Both the position numbers and the translations under genes were made by a program. Below the pieces are notes generated by a model. It was not told the DNA's origin. It did no database searches and was given only the letters and a program-made list of their open reading frames with translations. Shown here piece after piece: positions 36,295 through 45,946 of a DNA stretch of 64,000 bases. Source of the stretch: Pseudomonas graminis (GTDB lineage: Bacteria; Pseudomonadota; Gammaproteobacteria; Pseudomonadales; Pseudomonadaceae). The stretch spans positions 186,001-250,000 of the forward strand of contig NZ_MDEN01000065.1 of NCBI RefSeq assembly GCF_001705435.1, given 5' to 3'. Numbering within the stretch: position 1 is the stretch's first letter; each line of letters begins with the position of its first letter.

Positions 36295-36495
36295 TTCCCG
36301 GCTGAAGCCGGTGCTACGGAAAACATGCGCAGCCGGTCCTGCGGAAAACACGCGCAGGTAGGAGCGGCTTCAGCCGGGAAGAGGCCAGTCCGCGCACCCT
36401 CAAAATCGCAGCTGGCCCGCTAGAAGCTTCCCGGCTAAAGCCGGTCCCACAAAACGTGTTGCGTCAGCAGGGACCGGCTTCCCCGGGGAGGGCCT
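36295..36495. repeat. Degenerate REP cluster
   Basis: Several diverged copies of the ACCGGCTTnAGCCGG palindrome are packed here in both orientations: about 36295-36317, 36356-36380, 36427-36450 and 36468-36490. Some are partial. The cluster lies between the MgtC gene and the 3' end of the small proline-rich gene. Confidence 0.75.
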
Positions 36496-36499
36496 TCAA

Positions 36500-36676
36500 T
36501 CATTCGGGAAACTTCTCATCCAGAATCGCCGGCGGCTCGCTGCTCGGCGGGTCACCGGCCGGCGGTTCGATCACCGGGGGCATGAGCGGGGAAGGCGGCT
36601 CCTCCGGCTTGGGCACCGGCAGTTCGGGGTCATCGATGTTCGGATCGGGCGTTTCTGCGGGAACGGGAATGCTCAT
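36500..36676 (-). CDS. Small Pro-rich acidic protein of unknown function
   Basis: A 58-codon frame starts at ATG 36676, preceded at a good distance by AAGGAAGG, an unusually strong ribosome site. The product begins MSIPVPAETPDPNIDDPELPVP and ends PPAILDEKFPE. It is about one-third Pro and rich in Glu and Asp, with no Cys and no signal peptide, so it is likely extended. I recognise no domain. A longer plus-strand frame over the same bases is Gly/Ser-rich, as expected for a shadow of a Pro-rich gene. Function is not known; ribosome profiling or homologue comparison would decide reality. Confidence 0.6.
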   Translation of the reverse strand: MSIPVPAETPDPNIDDPELPVPKPEEPPSPLMPPVIEPPAGDPPSSEPPAILDEKFPE

Positions 36677-37016
36677 GGTGTTACCTTCCTTTGGTTATCG
36701 AGGCAAGCGTGTCGAGCGGCTGTTCATCAACGCCGCAGCACTCCCAGGTTACGACCGCTCCCCATTGCCAATGATTCACTGCAACCGTTGCGCTGCTGCC
36801 TTCCCGGTGCTGAGCGAAACCAGTCCGCGTGCCGTGCGCTGAGTTGATCAACCGTCACGCAAGCTCTTTGAACTTTTGCCCGAGGCTGGCGTTCGGAACC
36901 TATGCTGCCACGTCCGGATGCGTTGATCCCGTGGCTCTCTCTTATGTTATGGACAAAGACGCTGAAGCAATGGGCGCCCCACAGCGGGCGTCCCTGGGCG
37001 TGAGGAGTGATGCTCG
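36677..37016 (+). other. Upstream region of the glgE operon
   Basis: The 340-base gap probably carries the glgE promoter. A possible sigma-70-like pair is TTGATC (36923-36928) and TGTTAT (36945-36950), 16 bases apart, about 70 bases before the glgE ATG. An open frame at 36829-37020 has no family-like sequence and is not called. Nothing else is recognised. Confidence 0.3.
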
Positions 37017-39053
37017 ATGAATGATACTGCTGATCAGCCGTACGGCCCGGATTCCCTGGCCAACGATGTTCTCCACTCTATCCACCCTATCCCCCTGACC
37101 CAAGCCTTGCAGCTTCCGCGGATCGTGATCGAGGACACCCAACCGGTGATCGATAACGGTCAGCTGGCTGCCAAGGCCGTTGTCGGTCAGCCGGTCACGG
37201 TCACCAGCAAAATCTACGCGGACGGCCACGACAAGATGGCCGTACGTATCGTCTACCGGGCCGCTGACGATGAACAATGGCAGTCCGTGCCCATGCGCGA
37301 GCTGGGCAACGACAGCTGGATTGGCGAATTCACCCCGCCGACCTTCACCCGCTATATCTACCGCCTCGAAGCCTGGATCGATCAGTTCGGCAGCTACCGC
37401 TACGAGCTGGAAAAGAAGTACGCCGCCGGCGTGACGATCGACCTGGAGCTGGAAGAAGGGCGCCTGCACCTAGTGCACGCCGCCGAGCGCAGCACCCTGG
37501 AATTGCGCGGTCAGCTCGACAGCCTGATCAAGCGCCTGGGCGAGGCCAACGAAAACGAGGCCAAAGTCGCGCTGCTGCTGAACAGCGAAACTGCCGCCGT
37601 CATGGCCAAGGCGGACAACCACGCGTTCCTCAGTCGGAGCCTGGAATTCCCGCTGGACGTCGAGCGTGAGCTGGCCCAGTTCGCCAGCTGGTACGAGCTG
37701 TTCCCGCGTTCGATCACCGATGACAAAAAGCGCCACGGCACCTTCAAGGACGTTCACACGCGCCTGCCGATGATCCGCGACATGGGCTTCGACGTGCTGT
37801 ACTTCCCGCCGATCCACCCGATTGGCCGTGCGCACCGCAAAGGCCCGAACAACTCCCTCACCGCAGGCCCGGATGATGTGGGCAGCCCTTACGCCATCGG
37901 CAGCGCTGAAGGCGGCCATGACGCCATTCACCCGCAACTGGGCACCCGTGAAGACTTCCGCGAGCTGGTCGCCGCCGCAGCTGAGCATGGCCTGGAAATC
38001 GCCCTCGATTTCGCCATCCAGTGCTCCCAGGATCACCTGTGGCTCAAGGAGCACCCGGGCTGGTTCTCGTGGCGTCCGGACGGCACCATCCGCTATGCGG
38101 AAAACCCGCCGAAGAAATACCAGGACATCGTCAACGTCGATTTCTACGCGCCGGACGCCATTCCAGGCCTGTGGACCGAGTTGCGTGACGTGATCCTCGG
38201 CTGGGTGAAAGAGGGCGTGAAGATCTTCCGCGTCGACAACCCGCACACCAAACCGCTGCCGTTCTGGCAGTGGATGATTGCCGACGTGCGCAGCCAGCAC
38301 CCGGAAGTCATGTTCCTCGCCGAAGCCTTCACCAAGCCGGCGATGATGGCGCGCCTGGGCAAGGTCGGTTATTCCCAGAGCTACACCTATTTCACCTGGC
38401 GCAATAACAAGGCCGAACTGAGCGAGTATTTCACCCAGCTCAACGAGTCGCCGTGGCGTGAATGCTACCGGCCGAACTTCTTCGTCAACACGCCGGACAT
38501 CAATCCGCCGTTCCTTCACGATTCGGGGCGCCCCGGCTTCCTGATCCGCGCGGCGCTGGCGACCATGGGTTCGGGCCTGTGGGGCATGTATTCGGGCTTC
38601 GAGCTGTGTGAGTCGGCGCCGGTACCGGGCAAAGAGGAATACCTGGATTCCGAGAAGTACGAGATCCGTCCCCGGGACTTCACCGCGCCTGGCAACATCA
38701 TTGCCGAGATCGCCCAGCTCAACCGCATCCGTCGCCAGAACCCGGCGCTGCAGACGCACTTGGGCCTGAAGATCTACACCGCGTACAACGACAACATCCT
38801 GTACTTCGGCAAGCGCACGGCGGATGGCAGCAACTTCATTCTGGTGGCCGTGAACCTTGACCCGCGCAACGCGCAGGAAGCGCATTTCGAACTGCCGCTG
38901 TGGGAAATGGGCCTGTCGGATGACGCCGCGACGTTGGGGGAAGATTTGATGACCGGGCATTCCTGGACCTGGTACGGCAAGACCCAGTTCATGCGTCTGG
39001 ACCCGTCTTACCAGCCGTTCGGCATCTGGCGCATCAAAGCCACAAACCAATAA
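37017..39053 (+). CDS. glgE: Alpha-1,4-glucan:maltose-1-phosphate maltosyltransferase
   Basis: GlgE extends alpha-1,4-glucans using maltose-1-phosphate. The 678-aa protein is a GH13 subfamily 3 enzyme. It has an N-terminal beta-sandwich (residues about 30-150), a helical insert, and a catalytic barrel with LYFPPIHPIGRAHRKGPNN. The nucleophile is Asp407 in IFRVDNPHTKPLPFW and the general acid lies in MFLAEAFTKPAMM. NFFVNTPDINPPFLHDSGRPGF and GMYSGFELCE follow. It is the first gene of glgE-treS/pep2-glgB, 16 bases before treS. The maltose-1-phosphate comes from the kinase domain of the next gene. Confidence 0.95.
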   Translation: MNDTADQPYGPDSLANDVLHSIHPIPLTQALQLPRIVIEDTQPVIDNGQLAAKAVVGQPVTVTSKIYADGHDKMAVRIVYRAADDEQWQSVPMRELGNDSWIGEFTPPTFTRYIYRLEAWIDQFGSYRYELEKKYAAGVTIDLELEEGRLHLVHAAERSTLELRGQLDSLIKRLGEANENEAKVALLLNSETAAVMAKADNHAFLSRSLEFPLDVERELAQFASWYELFPRSITDDKKRHGTFKDVHTRLPMIRDMGFDVLYFPPIHPIGRAHRKGPNNSLTAGPDDVGSPYAIGSAEGGHDAIHPQLGTREDFRELVAAAAEHGLEIALDFAIQCSQDHLWLKEHPGWFSWRPDGTIRYAENPPKKYQDIVNVDFYAPDAIPGLWTELRDVILGWVKEGVKIFRVDNPHTKPLPFWQWMIADVRSQHPEVMFLAEAFTKPAMMARLGKVGYSQSYTYFTWRNNKAELSEYFTQLNESPWRECYRPNFFVNTPDINPPFLHDSGRPGFLIRAALATMGSGLWGMYSGFELCESAPVPGKEEYLDSEKYEIRPRDFTAPGNIIAEIAQLNRIRRQNPALQTHLGLKIYTAYNDNILYFGKRTADGSNFILVAVNLDPRNAQEAHFELPLWEMGLSDDAATLGEDLMTGHSWTWYGKTQFMRLDPSYQPFGIWRIKATNQ

Positions 39054-39069
39054 TTCAAAGGATGTGGTC

Positions 39070-42000
39070 ATGGCAAAGAAACCCCGCAACGCTGCCTTTA
39101 TCGAAGACCCGCTCTGGTACAAGGATGCGGTGATTTACCAGGTCCACGTTAAGTCGTTTTTCGATTCCAACGACGATGGCATCGGTGACTTCCCGGGGCT
39201 GATTGCCAAGCTCGATTACATTGCCGAGCTGGGCGTCAACACCATCTGGCTGCTGCCGTTCTACCCGTCGCCCCGCCGCGACGATGGCTATGACATCTCC
39301 GAATACCGGGGTGTGCACAGCGACTACGGCACCATGGCCGATGCCAAGAAATTCATCGCCGAGGCGCACAACCGCGGCCTGCGGGTGATCACCGAACTGG
39401 TCATCAACCACACCTCGGACCAGCACCCGTGGTTCCAGCGCGCGCGGCATGCCAAGAAAGGCTCCAAGGCCCGGGATTTCTACGTCTGGTCCGATGACCC
39501 GCAGAAATACGACGGCACCCGGATCATCTTTCTCGATACCGAGAAGTCCAACTGGACCTGGGACCCGGTCGCCGAGCAGTACTTCTGGCACCGTTTCTAT
39601 TCCCACCAGCCGGACTTGAACTTCGACAATCCGCAGGTGATGAAGGCGGTCATCGAGGTCATGCGCTACTGGCTGGACATGGGCATCGACGGCCTGCGTC
39701 TGGACGCAATTCCGTACCTGATCGAGCGCGACGGCACCAACAACGAGAACCTGCCGGAGACCCACCAGGTCCTCAAGCAGATTCGCGCTGAAATCGATGC
39801 CAATTACCCCGACCGCATGCTGCTGGCCGAAGCCAACCAGTGGCCCGAAGACACCCAGCTGTACTTCGGTGATCGCAAGGGCAAGGACGGCGACGAATGC
39901 CACATGGCGTTTCACTTTCCGCTGATGCCGCGCATGTACATGGCGGTGGCCCAGGAAGACCGTTTTCCGATTACCGACATCCTGCGCCAGACCCCGGAAA
40001 TCCCGGAAAACTGCCAGTGGGCGATCTTCCTGCGTAACCACGATGAACTGACGCTGGAGATGGTCACCGACCGCGAGCGTGATTACCTGTGGAATTACTA
40101 CGCTTCGGACCGTCGCGCGCGGATCAACCTGGGCATCCGTCGTCGCCTGGCGCCGTTGCTGGAACGTGACCGCCGCCGCGTTGAACTGCTCAACAGCATG
40201 CTGCTGTCCATGCCCGGCACGCCGACCCTGTATTACGGCGACGAAATCGGCATGGGCGACAACATTTACCTCGGCGACCGCGACGGTGTGCGCACGCCGA
40301 TGCAGTGGTCGATCGACCGCAACGGCGGCTTTTCCCGCGCCAACCCGGCGAGCCTGGTGCTGCCGCCGATCATGGACCCGCTGTACGGTTATCAGTCGGT
40401 CAACGTCGAGGCGCAGGACCATGACCCGCACTCGTTGCTGAACTGGACCCGCCGCATGCTTGCCGTGCGTCGGCAGCAGAAAGCCTTCGGCCGCGGCACC
40501 CTGAAAATGCTTTCGCCGAGCAACCGCCGCATCCTGGCCTACACCCGCGAGTACACCGGGCCGGACGGCAAGACTGAAATCATCCTGTGTGTCGCCAACG
40601 TCTCGGCCGCCTCCCAGGCCGCCGAGCTTGAACTGGCCCCGTACGCCGGGACCGTTCCGGTCGAGATGCTTGGCGGCAGCGCCTTTCCACCTATTGGCCA
40701 GCTCAATTACCTGCTGACGTTGCCTCCCTATGGCTTCTACTGGTTCTTGCTGGCCGCGGAGAATCAAATGCCCAGTTGGCACGTTGAACCGGCCCAGAGC
40801 ATGCCGGACTTCCCGACCCTGGTGCTCAAGCAGCGCCTGGAAGAACTGCTCGAAGAACCCCTGCGCCAGACCATGGAACAGCAGTCACTGTCGGTCTATC
40901 TGCCGAAACGCCGCTGGTTCGCTGGCAAAGGTACGGCCATCGACAACATCCACATCGCCTACGCCGTGCGCTTCGGCACCACGGTGCGTCCGGTGTTGCT
41001 GAGCGAAATCGAAGTCACTTCCGGCGGCGAAACGGTGCGCTACCAGTTGCCGTTCGGCCTGTTGCCGGAAGACGACATCAGCAGCGCCTTGCCGCAACAG
41101 CTGGCCCTGTCCCGCGTACGTCGCGGCCGTCAGGTCGGTTTGATTACCGATGCCTTCACCCTTGAGCCGTTCATTCGCAGCGTCATCCGCGGCATGCAGG
41201 AAAACACCGTGCTGGCGACGCCGGATGGCGAGCTGCAATTCCAGAGCACCTCGCAACTGGCACCGCTGGGCCTGAATGAAGACGCAGAAGTGCGTTACCT
41301 CTCGGCCGAGCAGTCCAACAGCTCGGTGGTGGTCGGCAAGAAGCTGGTGCTGAAAATGATTCGCCGTGTCGCGGCCGGTACTCACCCGGAACTGGAAATG
41401 GGCGCCTACCTCACCGAAGCGGGTTACCCGCACATCTCGCCGCTGTTGGGCGCAGTCGTGCGCGTCGACGGGCAGGGCGAGAAGAACCTGCTGATGATCG
41501 CCCAAGGTTACCTGAGCAATCAGGGCGATGCGTGGGAATGGACGCAGAACAACCTCGAACGCGCCGTGCGTGATCACATGGCCCATGGTCAATCGGCGCT
41601 GGAGCAGCAAGCCAACGCGCTGATCGAGCTGAAAGACTTCGCCGGCCTGCTGGGTCAGCGTCTGGGCGAGATGCACGTGATCCTCGGCGCGCCGACGGAC
41701 AACCCGGACTTCAAGACCGAAGTGACCAGCGTCAAGGACAGCGAGGCCTCGGCGAAGAGCGTTTCGGCGCAGATCGAGCGTGCCTTGCAGCTGCTCGAAC
41801 AGCACCGTGACTCTCTGGAAGCCCAGGATCAGCAGCTCATCACCGAACTGCTGGGCAAGCGCAAAGCGCTGCTGGCTCAGGTCAAAACCCTGGCGAAGCA
41901 GTCGGTCGGCGGGTTGAGAATGCGTGTCCATGGCGACCTGCACCTCGGCCAGATGCTGGTGGTGAAGGGCGATGCTTACCTGATCGACTTCGAAGGCGAG

Positions 42001-42390
42001 CCGGCGCGTCCCCTGCAGGAGCGTCGGGCCAAGTACAGCCCGTTCAAAGATGTCAGCGGCGTGCTGCGTTCGTTCGACTACGCTGCGGCGATGGCGATGC
42101 GCAACGCGCAGAGTGCCGACACCTCGGTGCAGGCCGACACCGCCCGCCAGCAAGTGGCCGAGACGTATTTGCTGCAGGCGCGGGAGGCCTTCCTGGAGGG
42201 CTACCGCAAGGCCACCGTCGAGGTGGGTCACGACTGGAAAGATGCCAAAGGTGAGGCGGCCGCGCTGGCGCTGTTCACCCTGGAAAAAGCCGCTTATGAA
42301 GTGGCCTACGAGGCCGAGAATCGGCCGACTTGGTTGTCGGTTCCGCTTCAAGGCTTGCGCGGGCTTCTAGACCTGTCTGATGGAGAATGA
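39070..42390 (+). CDS. treS: Trehalose synthase fused to maltokinase (TreS-Pep2)
   Basis: This bifunctional 1107-aa protein isomerises trehalose and maltose and then phosphorylates maltose. The N-terminal ~550 residues are a GH13 trehalose synthase. They include AVIYQVHVKSFFDSNDDGIGDFPGL, the nucleophile Asp in GIDGLRLDAIPYL, the acid Glu in MLLAEANQWPEDT, and FLRNHDELTLEMVTDRERD. The C-terminal ~450 residues are a maltokinase with KRRWFAGKG, a kinase-like KKLVLKMIRRV strand, MRVHGDLHLGQML (catalytic Asp) and YLIDFEGEPARP. ATG at 39070 has AAAGGA upstream; a GTG two codons earlier is less likely. Such fusions are known in Pseudomonas and related bacteria. The stop overlaps ATGA with glgB. Confidence 0.94.
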   Translation: MAKKPRNAAFIEDPLWYKDAVIYQVHVKSFFDSNDDGIGDFPGLIAKLDYIAELGVNTIWLLPFYPSPRRDDGYDISEYRGVHSDYGTMADAKKFIAEAHNRGLRVITELVINHTSDQHPWFQRARHAKKGSKARDFYVWSDDPQKYDGTRIIFLDTEKSNWTWDPVAEQYFWHRFYSHQPDLNFDNPQVMKAVIEVMRYWLDMGIDGLRLDAIPYLIERDGTNNENLPETHQVLKQIRAEIDANYPDRMLLAEANQWPEDTQLYFGDRKGKDGDECHMAFHFPLMPRMYMAVAQEDRFPITDILRQTPEIPENCQWAIFLRNHDELTLEMVTDRERDYLWNYYASDRRARINLGIRRRLAPLLERDRRRVELLNSMLLSMPGTPTLYYGDEIGMGDNIYLGDRDGVRTPMQWSIDRNGGFSRANPASLVLPPIMDPLYGYQSVNVEAQDHDPHSLLNWTRRMLAVRRQQKAFGRGTLKMLSPSNRRILAYTREYTGPDGKTEIILCVANVSAASQAAELELAPYAGTVPVEMLGGSAFPPIGQLNYLLTLPPYGFYWFLLAAENQMPSWHVEPAQSMPDFPTLVLKQRLEELLEEPLRQTMEQQSLSVYLPKRRWFAGKGTAIDNIHIAYAVRFGTTVRPVLLSEIEVTSGGETVRYQLPFGLLPEDDISSALPQQLALSRVRRGRQVGLITDAFTLEPFIRSVIRGMQENTVLATPDGELQFQSTSQLAPLGLNEDAEVRYLSAEQSNSSVVVGKKLVLKMIRRVAAGTHPELEMGAYLTEAGYPHISPLLGAVVRVDGQGEKNLLMIAQGYLSNQGDAWEWTQNNLERAVRDHMAHGQSALEQQANALIELKDFAGLLGQRLGEMHVILGAPTDNPDFKTEVTSVKDSEASAKSVSAQIERALQLLEQHRDSLEAQDQQLITELLGKRKALLAQVKTLAKQSVGGLRMRVHGDLHLGQMLVVKGDAYLIDFEGEPARPLQERRAKYSPFKDVSGVLRSFDYAAAMAMRNAQSADTSVQADTARQQVAETYLLQAREAFLEGYRKATVEVGHDWKDAKGEAAALALFTLEKAAYEVAYEAENRPTWLSVPLQGLRGLLDLSDGE

Positions 42391-42392
42391 AA

Positions 42393-44642
42393 ATGAGTGC
42401 CTCTGACCAATTCGGTAATGGCAACCACGCAGCATTGCCAAGCGCCGTTGACATGGACGCGTTGATCCGTGCGGAGCACCGCGACCCGTTCTCGATGCTG
42501 GGCCCCCACAGCGATGGCGCTGAAGGCCAGGTGATCCGCGCCTATCTGCCCAATGCGCTGGCGGTGCGCGTGCTCGCTCGCGATGGCGAACGTGATCTTG
42601 GCGAACTGAGCATGACCGACAAGCCGGGCTTCTTTGCCGGGCACTTTGCGGTGCGTGAACCCTATCTGCTGAAAATTTCCTGGGCCACCGGTGAGCAAAT
42701 CACCGAAGACCCGTATAGCTTCGGCGAGCAGCTGGGCGAGATGGATTTGTACCTGTTCGCCGAGGGTAACCACCGTGACCTGAGCAGCGCGCTGGGCGCA
42801 CAGGTGAAGAACGTCGACGGTGTCGATGGCGTGCGTTTCTCGGTGTGGGCACCGAACGCCCGCCGCGTCTCGGTGGTGGGTGACTTCAATAGCTGGGATG
42901 GCCGTCGTCATCCGATGCGCCTGCGTCACCCGACCGGGGTGTGGGAAATCTTCATCCCGCGCATTGGCCCGGGCGAGGCCTATAAGTACGAGATCCTCGG
43001 CCAGCACGGCGTCTTGCCGCTGAAAGCCGACCCGATGGCCCTGGCGACCCAGCTGCCGCCGGCCACGGCGTCGAAAGTCGCTGCGCCGCTCGCCTTCGAA
43101 TGGCAGGACAGCGACTGGATGCAGTCGCGGGGCGAGAAGCATGACATCCACCAGCCACTGTCGATCTACGAGCTGCACGCAGGGTCGTGGAAGTGGCACC
43201 ACGGTGGCGATGATGAGCCCGATCGCCCTTACAACTGGCGCGAGCTGGCCGAGCATCTGATTCCTTACATCAAGGAAACGGGCTTCACACACATCGAACT
43301 GATGCCGATCATGGAACACCCCTTCGGCGGGTCGTGGGGTTATCAAGTGTTGTCGCAATTCGCCCCAAGTGCGCGTTACGGCAAACCTGAGGATTTCGCC
43401 GCATTCGTTGACGCGTGCCACCGCAACGACATCGGCGTGATTCTTGACTGGGTGCCTGCGCACTTCCCGACCGATGCACACGGTCTGGCCCAATTCGACG
43501 GCACTGCGCTGTACGAATACGCCAACCCCCATGAGGGCTTCCATCAGGACTGGAACACGCTGATCTACAACCTAGGTCGCACCGAAGTCCACGGTTTCAT
43601 GATCGCGTCCGGGCTGCACTGGCTGAAGAACTTCCACGTCGATGCGTTGCGCGTGGATGCGGTGGCGTCGATGCTGTATCGCGACTATTCCCGCAACGCC
43701 GGGGAGTGGGTGCCGAACCGTTACGGGGGCCGCGAGAACCTGGAGGCCATCGACTTCCTGCGTCACCTCAATGACGTGGTCGCGATCGAAGCGCCCGGGG
43801 CGCTGGTCATCGCCGAGGAATCCACCTCGTGGCCTGGCGTTTCCCAGCCGACCCAACAGGGCGGGCTGGGCTTCTCCTACAAGTGGAACATGGGCTGGAT
43901 GCACGACACGCTCAAGTACGTCGAGCAGGACCCGATCAATCGCCAGCATCACCATGATCGTCTCAGTTTCGGTCTGGTGTATGCCTGGTCCGAGCGTTTC
44001 GTGCTGCCGATTTCCCACGACGAAGTGGTCCACGGCAAGCATTCGCTGATCGACAAGATGCCCGGCGACCGCTGGCAGAAATTCGCCAACCTGCGCGCGT
44101 ACCTGTCGTTCATGTGGACCCACCCGGGCAAGAAGCTGCTGTTCATGGGCTGCGAGTTCGGCCAGTGGCGTGAGTGGAACCACGACACCGAGCTGGACTG
44201 GCATTTTCTGCAGTACGCCGAGCACAAGGGTGTGCACACGCTGGTCAGCGACCTCAACCGTTTGTATCGGACCGAAAAGGCACTGTACGAGCAAGACTGC
44301 CAGCCCCAGGGTTTCCAGTGGGTCATCGGTGACGATGCCGGCAACAGCGTCTATGCCTACCTGCGCTGGAGCAAGGAGGGCGAGCCGTTGCTGGTGGTGG
44401 CCAACCTGACGCCTGTGCCGCGTGAGGCCTATCGCGTCGGTGTTCCGTTCAGCGGCAAGTGGGCCGAGCTGTTCAACAGCGACGCGGGGATCTATGCCGG
44501 TTCCAACTTCGGCAACGGCGGCGGCGTGCGCACCGACGAGATCAATAGTCACGGCCAGGCGTTCTCGCTGTCCCTGAACCTGCCGCCGTTGGGTGTGGTG
44601 ATCCTCAAGCCGACCGTGGAGCAGCTGCACCACGAGGTCTGA
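42393..44642 (+). CDS. glgB: 1,4-alpha-glucan branching enzyme
   Basis: GlgB makes alpha-1,6 branches in the glucan built by GlgE. The 749-aa protein has an N-terminal CBM48 pair (residues about 20-225) with VDGVRFSVWAPNARRVSVVGDFNSWDGRRHPM. The GH13 barrel carries the nucleophile Asp in FHVDALRVDAVASMLYRDYSR, the acid Glu in LVIAEESTSWPGV, and LPISHDEVVHGKHSLIDKM. ATG at 42393 is chosen because GGAGA sits seven bases before it. An ATG at 42387, overlapping the treS stop, is too close to that ribosome site. It is the last gene of the glucan operon. Confidence 0.95.
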   Translation: MSASDQFGNGNHAALPSAVDMDALIRAEHRDPFSMLGPHSDGAEGQVIRAYLPNALAVRVLARDGERDLGELSMTDKPGFFAGHFAVREPYLLKISWATGEQITEDPYSFGEQLGEMDLYLFAEGNHRDLSSALGAQVKNVDGVDGVRFSVWAPNARRVSVVGDFNSWDGRRHPMRLRHPTGVWEIFIPRIGPGEAYKYEILGQHGVLPLKADPMALATQLPPATASKVAAPLAFEWQDSDWMQSRGEKHDIHQPLSIYELHAGSWKWHHGGDDEPDRPYNWRELAEHLIPYIKETGFTHIELMPIMEHPFGGSWGYQVLSQFAPSARYGKPEDFAAFVDACHRNDIGVILDWVPAHFPTDAHGLAQFDGTALYEYANPHEGFHQDWNTLIYNLGRTEVHGFMIASGLHWLKNFHVDALRVDAVASMLYRDYSRNAGEWVPNRYGGRENLEAIDFLRHLNDVVAIEAPGALVIAEESTSWPGVSQPTQQGGLGFSYKWNMGWMHDTLKYVEQDPINRQHHHDRLSFGLVYAWSERFVLPISHDEVVHGKHSLIDKMPGDRWQKFANLRAYLSFMWTHPGKKLLFMGCEFGQWREWNHDTELDWHFLQYAEHKGVHTLVSDLNRLYRTEKALYEQDCQPQGFQWVIGDDAGNSVYAYLRWSKEGEPLLVVANLTPVPREAYRVGVPFSGKWAELFNSDAGIYAGSNFGNGGGVRTDEINSHGQAFSLSLNLPPLGVVILKPTVEQLHHEV

Positions 44643-45068
44643 CACCTCCTGCTCTGGCGTTGTGCGCGTGGAGCAGCTGTGCACTCGCCGAGTAGTCTCT
44701 CAGCGGAAAAGCTGTGGGAGCGAGCTTGCTCGCGAATAGCTTTCCATCAGTCGACATCATCGCCTGATGAAGCATTCGCCAGCGGACCCGCTCCCACAGT
44801 TGTATCAGTCACTTCGACAAGCGTTGTGGGACCTTTCCCGGACGAATGTCATCCCTCCCCAGTGAACCTGACCTCTTTTCAACGGTCTGTTGACCACTGC
44901 GCGCGCAGTACGCCCGGGTCACGGCCTTCGGCGTCCGGCTGAATTTCGCCCGCGCCAGATGCCTTTTCCAGCCGTTGCAGCGCGTTGTTCGTCGCTGTCC
45001 GATCAGGCGTGATTCCCTTGCATGCGGCCCGCCCATCGGCCTTCTTTTCAATTTGTCGAAGATTATCC
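44643..45068. other. 426-bp gap after glgB with REP elements and a doubtful small ORF
   Basis: The gap holds a REP pair (44712-44799). A minus-strand frame from ATG 45070 to 44879 could encode 63 aa (MDNLRQIEKKADGRAACKGI...). Its start codon overlaps the plus-strand start of the SH3 protein head-to-head, and it has no recognised family, so it is not called as a gene. No clear terminator is seen after glgB. Confidence 0.4.
44712..44799. repeat. Inverted REP pair (GTGGGAGCGAGCTTGCTCGC family)
   Basis: CTGTGGGAGCGAGCTTGCTC begins at 44712, and CGCTCCCACAG closes the pair at 44789-44799. The first copy contains the internal palindrome GCGAGCTTGCTCGC. This is a REP family common between Pseudomonas genes and distinct from the GTAGGACCGGC family. 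Confidence 0.8.
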
Positions 45069-45752
45069 ATGCCTATTTCTGCCTCCGATGCCTCCCTTCG
45101 CTTTACCCCCGTGTCGGGCGTTCGACGCCGTTTGCTCAACGCCGGCCTGCTGACTACCGTCTTAACCGCGAGCTGTGCCAGCCCCTTCGCACTGGCCGAA
45201 ACCACGAGCAAGGATCGCTGGGTCAGCGATACCCTCAGCACCTACGTGCGCAGCGGCCCCACCGATGGCTACCGCATCGTCGGCACGCTGAAATCCGGCC
45301 AGAAGGTCGAGCTGATCAACACCCAGGGCGATTACAGCCAAGTGCGTGGCAGCGCCGGCGACAACGTGTGGATTCCCACCGCTGACCTGCAGGAAGTACC
45401 CGGTCAGGCCGAGCGCTTGCCGCAATTGACCCAGAAGGCCGCTGACCTCAGCGCGCAACTCAAGACCATCGACGATGACTGGAAGACCAAGGTTCAGGGC
45501 ATGCAGGAAACCCTGGAATCGCGCAAGAAGCTGGTCGACGAGCTCGAAGCCCGGACCAAGGACCTGAACGCGCAGTTGGCCAGCGCCCAGTCGGATTTGC
45601 GCACCACCCAGGCAAAGCTGGGTGACGAGAACAATCAGGTGCTGATGCGCTACATGGTGTACGGCGGCAGCATTGCCGGCGCCGGCTTGCTGCTGGGCCT
45701 GATCCTGCCGTCCCTGACCAAGGGCCGCAAGCGCAACGATCGCTGGTTCTGA
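45069..45752 (+). CDS. TIGR04211-type SH3-domain protein with C-terminal membrane anchor
   Basis: This 227-aa envelope protein resembles YgiM. It has an N-terminal signal-like segment (RRLLNAGLLTTVLTASCASPFALAE). A bacterial SH3 domain follows at residues about 45-110 (RWVSDTLSTYVRSGPTDGYRIVGTL, VELINTQGDYSQVRG). A long coiled coil spans about 115-190. A single transmembrane helix (YGGSIAGAGLLLGLILPSL) ends in a basic KGRKRNDRWF tail. ATG at 45069 is used; the frame opens earlier. It is monocistronic with a hairpin terminator behind. The role is not established beyond a likely envelope function. Confidence 0.85.
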   Translation: MPISASDASLRFTPVSGVRRRLLNAGLLTTVLTASCASPFALAETTSKDRWVSDTLSTYVRSGPTDGYRIVGTLKSGQKVELINTQGDYSQVRGSAGDNVWIPTADLQEVPGQAERLPQLTQKAADLSAQLKTIDDDWKTKVQGMQETLESRKKLVDELEARTKDLNAQLASAQSDLRTTQAKLGDENNQVLMRYMVYGGSIAGAGLLLGLILPSLTKGRKRNDRWF

Positions 45753-45786
45753 GTCCGCTTCGTCCTACCTTCTGCACGCGCACTGA

Positions 45787-45809
45787 ACCCGGCATTCCCC
45801 ATGCCGGGT
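45787..45809 (+). terminator. Hairpin terminator after the SH3 protein gene
   Basis: ACCCGGCAT (45787-45795) pairs perfectly with ATGCCGGGT (45801-45809) over a 5-base loop. Only a short CTTAT follows, so the T tract is weak. Confidence 0.65.
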
Positions 45810-45946
45810 CTTATCCCGGGTGTTGAGCCAAAACCTGGCCCGCGTCCTTGGCAATAACTGGCAACTTTTCCCCCATGCGCTAGTTTAGTGCGGGGCACCC
45901 TCTGCCCACCGCTGTCTCCCACCACAAGAAAAAAGAGAAACTGCCC

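Noticed and set aside
36456..36842. 128-aa Gly/Ser-rich plus-strand frame
   Set aside because: Antisense of the small Pro-rich gene, starts inside REP sequence and lacks a ribosome site.
44879..45070. 63-aa minus-strand frame starting MDNLRQIEKK
   Set aside because: Its start overlaps head-to-head with the SH3 gene start and no family or good ribosome site was seen; kept only as a note in the gap entry.
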